Shown: piece by piece, positions 57,783 through 64,000 of the stretch
How positions within the stretch are numbered: position 1 is the stretch's first letter
Layout: the number at the start of each line of letters is the position of its first letter
Source of the DNA: Mytilus edulis
Taxonomy: Eukaryota; Mollusca; Bivalvia; Mytilida; Mytilidae
Length of the DNA: 64,000 bases
Reading direction: 5' to 3'
Assembly (NCBI RefSeq): GCF_963676685.1
Contig: NC_092344.1
Span: 44,290,830-44,354,829, forward strand
Position numbers and translations under genes: made by a program
Notes under the pieces: generated by a model
The model's input: only the letters and a program-made list of their open reading frames with translations
Databases searched by the model: none
What the model was told of the DNA's origin: nothing

Positions 57783-58242
57783 AATTGCATGTTTGGAACT
57801 ATATACTAAGTTGAGCCCTTTTTGGAGAATGAAGATTTCAATACTTATCCAGGCTCTACATTTCAGAAAAACACATGTATGCGAACAATATATTTGTATT
57901 CGGTTATCTAGTGTTGATAAACCAATATGAATTATAATGCACTTAATATTGAAAAAGGTCAACAGATTGTGTGCGTACTGAAAACAATGTTTGTTGTGTA
58001 AAAAACAAAACAAAATTGGCCAGTACAAAACAAAGTTTAAATTCGACATGCACATAAAGGAGAAATATTTCCATTGAAACAATGTTTTTTTATAATTTTT
58101 ATAGATGATGAAATGTTAATCTCGCAGATTTTTATTAATAATACTACGTGTCACTGCCCTTTATTTTTTTATGCAATATATTTGTTTTATATTTTTTACA
58201 CAAAATATACGTACAAAAGATCTCACGAAACGAGAACATTTG

Positions 58243-58248
58243 AATAAA
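58243..58248 (+). promoter_or_regulatory. Poly(A) signal candidate, B-box gene
   Basis: AATAAA about 460 nt after the stop codon, before the R3-related repeat at 58405. Plausible but not decisive. Confidence 0.35.
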
Positions 58249-58404
58249 ATCAGGTTATCTCATATCATTAATTGCAGGAGGATTATTTTCCTACAATGGT
58301 CACCAATGTTTGTCATTGACATAATTAAAATGATAAAATGTTGATACTAATCAAAATTATTTCACAAACGTGTTGCACTTATTCTCTTTTTTTTTTAATT
58401 AATA

Positions 58405-58800
58405 GATATAGGAAGATGTGGTGTGAGTGCCAATGAGACAACTCTCCATCCAATTAACAATTAAAAAAAAAAGTAAACCATTATCGGTCAATGTAGGGCC
58501 TTCAACATGGAGCCTTGGCTCACACCGAACAACAAGCTATATAGGGCCCCAAAATTACTAGTGTAAAACCATTCAAACGGGAAACCCAACGGTCTAATCT
58601 ATATAAAATAAAAAACGAGAAACGAGAAACACGTATAAATTACATTAAGAAACGACAACTACTGTACATCTGCAAACATTTGCAGCGAGATTAAACGTTT
58701 TAATGGATCCAAACCATCTCCCTTTTTCTGAAACAGTAGCATAACATCACAACATGGAAAAACACACGATAAAATATCAATTGTCAGGCTTAACTCAATC
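58405..58800 (-). repeat. R3-related repeat, minus orientation, long copy
   Basis: GGAAGATGTGGTGTGAGTGC, CAATGAGACAACTCTCCATC, GGAGCCTTGGCTCACACCGA, CAACAAGCTATATAGGGCCC and CCATTCAAACGGGAAACCCA match 13955-14300. Confidence 0.65.
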
Positions 58801-59134
58801 AAAAAACGTACATTAATACACTATAAACGAATAAATTTGATCTGCGATATTGAATGCAAATGCACAGTTAATAAAATATTAGGGACAAAACTTCAAGGCA
58901 AAAAAGCAAGGAAACAAGTCCAAACAAGGCCTTGTTAAGACACCACTGCGAAATATTTAACCCTTCGAAAATATTCACTTTAGAAAAAAAAAAAACGGAT
59001 TTAAAAAAATACAGGTAAATCTTGAACTTTATACAAATGTAGTAAGAAGAACTATATTTTGTTTCTTTCTCCATTTTTTTTTAATAATTCTTTTAAGTTA
59101 AAAATTTCCAGAGCTTAAGTTCTTGTGCAGCTTA

Positions 59135-59310
59135 AATTACACCCGGTCTTTGGTGGGGTTCATGTTGCCAGTATGTGGTTTTCGATGTTTTTTTATTGTT
59201 TGCTGATATTTGTCCTTTCATTGTTTATCATTTTTAGCCATGTCAATTCGTTTTCGACTTATGAGTTTGATTATCCCTATGGTGTCTTTTGCCTCTCTTT
59301 TCTAAATGAC
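59135..59310 (+). repeat. R2 fragment, diverged
   Basis: TTACACCCGGTCTTTGGTGG, TTTTTAGCCATGTCAATTCG, ACTTATGAGTTTGATTATCC and GGTGTCTTTTGCCTCTCTTT are late-R2 blocks. The 90-aa ORF lies inside. Confidence 0.55.
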
Positions 59311-60374
59311 TTATTTTATTTCGTCGATTCCCAGATCCTTCAATTTTGTGTTGAAACACAGTATACAAGAAGTATATCAGAAGATATTGAGTTTTAGAAC
59401 ATCACCCGTTCATATTCAATTCGAATTCAGATTAAGTCTGATTCTGTAAAGATCAATTCAATACAACTATATTTAATATTTAAAGATGTTTAGTTCAGTT
59501 CAAATAGACGTCTAACTTCAGAGTATAACAGGTAAGCAACTTAAGTATGACGACCGCATAAAGTGCATTTCATAAATGTTATCATTGACTTACATAGATG
59601 TAAATTAAAGTCGGTCGCAATTTTATATTAAGAAGTTAAGATACCATTTGTGGGTTAAAACAACGTTGTCAATATGATGAATTAATTCATGCAAAACGAT
59701 TTAAGTACAAGGTAAAAACATATGTACTTTTGTCTTTGTTTTTGAATTGCAACCAGGATTTAATCAATTTATGACTACTGAACAGCGGTATACTACTGTT
59801 GCCTTTTTTGTGTTAACAGTTATGAGCAAAAGATACCAAAGATTCAATCATAACCATTAGATATCAACATGATCAGCAAACAAATCGGACCAGCAGACAA
59901 CAATACACAGAAGACTGTAGATTTATCAATGTTTATTAATTCCAACAAAATATGTAATTTGGGTAACAAGTACAGTCTGTATTGATTTCATTGGTTGACA
60001 TCTCTGTGTACTTTGTCCGGACATTATTTATCAAGTATTTCCTCTTTACAATATCAACTGAACAGTCATTGTGTTATCAAACAGTTTGAATTGCCATGAA
60101 TCAATCAAACAGTTTGAATTTTATGATGTACATACCAAAACGACAGTGTTGCCTGCACAGATAATCTCATATTTTTCTTTAAAATAAAACATGGATATAG
60201 GCCCTTGACGTTGAATGTAGGTTGAAGCCATTGGCGAATATATAAATGCGTAAATACCTGATGAGCTATATGAACAAAATAATTTTAAAGGATAAAGCAG
60301 ACTTTGCAATACGGTAAAAATCAAATTGCACAGGCAGTATTTTGATTACTTTTGGTTCACGTTTTCTCAAATGG

Positions 60375-60545
60375 TGATAACTATTTTTAACTTTTTGGAA
60401 TTTTGGGTCCTCAATGCTCTTCAACTTTGTATTTCTTTGGCTCAATAACTATTTTGATAAGAGCGTCACTGGGTAGTCTTATGTAGACGAAACGCGCGTC
60501 TGGCATATAAAATTATAAGCCTGGTACCTTTTGATAACTATTAAC
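60375..60545 (-). repeat. R1 repeat, minus orientation
   Basis: GGGTCCTCAATGCTCTTCAA, TTTGATAAGAGCGTCACTGG, GTAGTCTTATGTAGACGAAA, CGCGCGTCTGGCATATAAAA and CCTGGTACCTTTTGATAACT follow the inverse R1 order. Confidence 0.65.
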
Positions 60546-60890
60546 ACAATTGCTTTCTTTCTCACACAAAAATCCATACTGAATTTTACGTACAATTCAT
60601 ATACAGTATGGAAATATTATCAGATGTTTTTTTCGTGTTGACTAGACGAAAAATGTCTTAGGTCACCAAGCAAATAAAAAAAAAATCCAAGGTACATACA
60701 TCAAAAAATGATATAAACAAAATAACTAAAAAATAAAAACGGGGTCAACAAAGTGAATTAGAACAACGTAATCTCTCATTTACAAAACTGATAAAAGTAG
60801 TATTGGTCGTTCAATATTCAATAACTGCAGTTAATCAATTTACTAGTGACATGTAAACTCTGTAGTAAACTCACTTTCATTCGTTTGACT

Positions 60891-63080
60891 AATGCCCGCG
60901 TCACACTGTCCCGATTTTTATATACGATGGACACCCGAATGCGAAAATTGTATGTTCGTACGAAGTTGGTCCCGATCTCGTTAAAATACCAAAAAGTGAC
61001 CGAAGCAAGTACGATGAATAACGAAGTCTATACGATGGTGCCGAAATTATATACGATAGCTAAAGATGGACATACGAAGGTTAACCGAAGACGGGTATTT
61101 AAGCTTCATATCTCAGCCAAACCCTACACGATGGATCACGAAGGCTGCACGATGGATTACGAAGGCCACACGATGGATTACGATGATGGCCATACGATAT
61201 CTAAAAGACGTCGTGTACAGCTTACAATGCATTTAAATTATATGCCGAAGGCATCACGCGTTTTAAATTGTTTGATCAATATTGGATATATATTATATTG
61301 TACATTTCATTTCTGGTTTAATCATAAGACGGAAGACCGTTGGCTTGAAGGATAAAACTTGACTCTGAGTCTCTGCATATAATGCCATCTGTAAAAGTCT
61401 GCCATACATGGCGGGAAATCGATCTTTTTGTCTAATTCTTATAAAACTTAGTTTATTATCCCCTCGCCTACTACATGTAAGTTGCGTGTAGATAAAATTG
61501 TTATGGACACTCTAGAACCAAAATGCTCAAAACTTGGTATGGTGTTACTCATTAAGAATATCTTAAGCGCTATTGACTTTAAAATTCAAAGGTCAAGGTC
61601 ACAGTGGCAGTTGTAATACAAGGCAATATCACCCTTGTGGACACTCTAAAACCACTATGCTTCAAAAGATTTTAACCACATTTGGTATATTGTTCCTCCT
61701 TGTAATAATCTGACGTTTTTTACGTTGAAGGCCGAAGGTCAAGGTCATGCAGATGGACTTATTTTTTCTCCTTCAAATAGCATAATACACAGGCAATTGG
61801 TTGCTCATTGTTTTACCTGCTGGTTCGAAAGACAATATTAAAGGTATTTCCAGTTACTGAATGTTTTGGTCGATTTCTAAAAAACTAGTTTATGTATCAA
61901 ATATGCATATTCAATTTACCATTTTCTGCATGTGTCATATACAAATATATAGTGTCCATATTTGTCCCCAATATGTTACATACGAGGGGATGCCACGCTC
62001 GCATTGCCTTGTTTGAACTGTAAAATGTGTGCACTAGTCTGAATAATCACCCATAATTATGCCCATGTTTACTGATCTATCTTAAAGGTAAGGTTATGGG
62101 TTCGTTGATCCCTTTTATTCAAAAAGAGCTCTTTTCAGGAGAATATCATAATAATATAGACAAAAGGAAGGATGTGGGGAAAGCAACAAATGCGTCAAAA
62201 TATGACATATAGAAAACAAAATGGCTATGGAGTAAACATTCGACAACAACTCAGACGATGCATAAAAAATCAGAATAATGAAGAAAAGTTGGTTTCCCTA
62301 TATAGGTGTACCTGCAGTGTTTGTGTACGAGGCGCGTTTATGATTTTCATTATGTTACTTGATATGAAAAATTGACACAAAATAATATTTTACTTGTAAA
62401 AGTAAATCCTGAGCCTGTAATAGCTGCTCTTCTTGTTCCATTTGAATTAATAGAAACAACGCTGTCGCCTTTCTTGTTCTCATAGAATCATATGAAATGA
62501 GCTCAATGTTTTGTGAACGTCTTTCTTAACTGTCGTATTACACTGACCAGTGCATATCGCGCATGCCACTTTAAATGTATTTTAGCGCGAAAATTAACTT
62601 ACATTTAGCTGGATTTATTGCCGTCGTAGTTCCATCTTGTCGCCTTCGTACTTTTATTCGATGGCAACACGACGGGATTACGAGGTCTTCACGAAGTCGT
62701 GTTGCCATCGTAAGACCTTCGGGTAGCTTCGTGATTCATTCGTGTAGACATCGTAATGTCAAAGCTGCCCGATGGAAACGATGGAAACACGAATGCAATA
62801 CGATGTTCAAAGATGCATTCCCGGTGACATTACGATAGTGAGGATGGTGATACGAGCTCAATACGAACCCTCAACATCGGACGCACCTTCGGGGATTTTT
62901 TAACATGTTAAAAAATTTAGAACCCTTCCCGAAGTTGTCCCCGAAGGCTAGAAAAAGTGGCCGATGGTTAAAGATGGCACTACGAATTGCCCGATCTAGA
63001 TACGATCAGTCCCGATTTTGAAAATTTCCATAATCGTGTTGCCATCGGCGTAAAAATCGGGACAGTGTGACGCGGGCATT
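60891..63080. mobile_element. 2.2-kb TIR element with TA borders and CGATGG/CGAAGG-rich ends
   Basis: ATGCCCGCGTCACACTGTCC (left, from about 60892) is inversely repeated at 63079 (GGACAGTGTGACGCGGGCAT), about 28 bp of near-perfect TIR, and both sides carry a TA. The outer ~450 bp on each side are unusually CG-rich for this genome, with repeated ACGATG, CGAAGG and GATGG words (ACGATGGATTACGAAGGC repeats near 61130-61190; inverted repeat 62659-62673/62696-62710, arm CGATGGCAACACGAC). No transposase ORF. The middle (about 61458-61991) has its own ATCCCCTCG/CGAGGGGAT ends and may be a nested insertion. Confidence 0.75.
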
Positions 63081-63485
63081 AAGGATGTACTTAGGTGAAG
63101 TTAGGTGAAAATTAAGAAATTAAGAAGTTAAAATTAATACTATAAGCTGGTAGAGCATCAGTTAAGGATAAAAATAAGCTAAAAATATTGATAGGTCATG
63201 GACCTCCATTTCGAGATATTTGAGATTTAAAATATGGCGGGAAAAGGCTGACTCTGACTTTTACCTTATATTTGCATTGGTATTATTAGGTCTCAAAACA
63301 AAAGAAAGAAAATAAAGAATCTTCTAAAATTTTGGTAAATGACCTTTCATGTGCTATTAAGTCTTATATGAAAAAATAAATGGGTGTTATGGGGCAAAAT
63401 ATTTTACATTGTATTGTATGGAAAAACACCAAGGAGTCCGAAAATTTGACACAAATTCCAAAACCTCACCTAAGTACATCCTTAA
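63079..63485. mobile_element. 407-bp MITE with perfect 20-bp TIR including TTAA
   Basis: TTAAGGATGTACTTAGGTGA at 63079-63098 is exactly inverted at 63466-63485. TTAA at both ends could be a TTAA target duplication (piggyBac-like) or part of a TA-flanked TIR. The interior is non-coding. It abuts the right end of the 2.2-kb element, sharing its TTA. Confidence 0.8.
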
Positions 63486-64000
63486 TAACCGGATGTTTCT
63501 TTTACATTTTCTTTTTACTTTGAAAACACATTGCCAATTATACTTTGGGACCTGCAGATCTTTGGCGATTATCGTATAAATTCACCAGCTTAATTTTGTT
63601 TAACGTGATCTGTTTGTACAATTTTCATTCTTTTCGTTTCCATTTTCCTTTGATGAATCTTATGCAGACGAACTGCGCGTATTGCATACCAAATTATAGG
63701 CCGCAGGTATCTTTTATAATGATTTTTATGTGATCATTTCATATTTAATCTTGCACTGCATTACTTCCTTATTATTGAAGTGTACCTAATCATGTGAATC
63801 TACCTGATATCTTTTCTATGTAAATGCTTTTATAAATGGACACTTTCATCTAATATGCATTTAATCATAGTCATAATAAACAAAATGGAACAACACGATT
63901 AAACAACTCGTACACAGGTAATTGTTCAAAATATAAAAGATATATAGGTCATCTTCAAAATGTCATTTATAGTCATATCTATTATTGATTAAAAATGTTT

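Larger units (their letters stand above)
57783..64000. other. 3' flank of the B-box gene (6.2 kb), repeats only
   Basis: It contains an R3-related copy (58405-58800), R2 (59135-59310), R1 (60375-60545 and a fragment at 63655-63720), a 2.2-kb TIR element (60891-63080) and a 407-bp TIR element (63079-63485). 59400-60370 and 63490-64000 show nothing else that I can name. Confidence 0.6.

Noticed and set aside
60846-61355. 169-aa ORF with YTMDHEGCTMDYEG-type repeats
   Set aside because: It crosses the left TIR of the 2.2-kb element, and its repeats reflect the ACGATGGATTACGAAGGC DNA words, so it is not a credible protein.
1-64000. CRISPR arrays, bacterial operons, rRNA genes
   Set aside because: Looked for and not seen. 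Repeat spacing, introns and composition are those of an animal nuclear genome.

Overview
The window looks like nuclear DNA of a marine bivalve, most likely a mussel (Mytilus-like). It is AT-rich, genes have short exons and GT-AG introns, intergenic space is long, and dispersed short repeats of a kind I associate with mussel genomes are dense. The species call is from memory of those repeats, not from a search.

The main content is a head-to-tail array of five paralogous receptor genes, all on the + strand: A (93-6167), B (16296-20738), C (23968-31057), D (35491-42051) and E (46425-52203). No single ORF shows them. They appear when short exons are joined at GT/AG borders. Each has six coding exons with the same intron phases (1-1-0-0-1), and each set of exon lengths sums to a multiple of three with one terminal stop (387, 229, 392, 210 and 209 aa). 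The order is signal peptide, a cysteine pair, a CxCxC-starting beta-rich module, a CxxCxxC-type knot, one membrane span and a tail. The ectodomain resembles the membrane-proximal FnIII (D2) domain of interleukin-17 receptors. A and C carry ~155-residue tails that look like divergent SEFIR domains. B, D and E end 17-30 residues after the membrane. I read this as an IL-17-receptor-like cluster mixing signalling and tail-less (decoy or co-receptor) members.

Downstream is an intact B-box/coiled-coil/propeller-like (TRIM-like) single-exon gene at 56286-57782. I found no other convincing protein gene.

The rest is introns and intergenic DNA with many repeats: retroelement 3' ends, several TIR elements (450 bp at 1.0 kb; 489 bp with an exact 8-bp target duplication at 45.4 kb; 2.2 kb at 60.9 kb; 407 bp at 63.1 kb), a 500-bp tandem repeat with a GTC microsatellite at 11.7-13.1 kb, two ~0.9-kb repeats with nuclear-receptor-like half-sites inside gene D, a foldback in gene E and a tRNA-derived SINE head in gene C. 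One dispersed repeat ends about 20 bp before the start codon of gene E.
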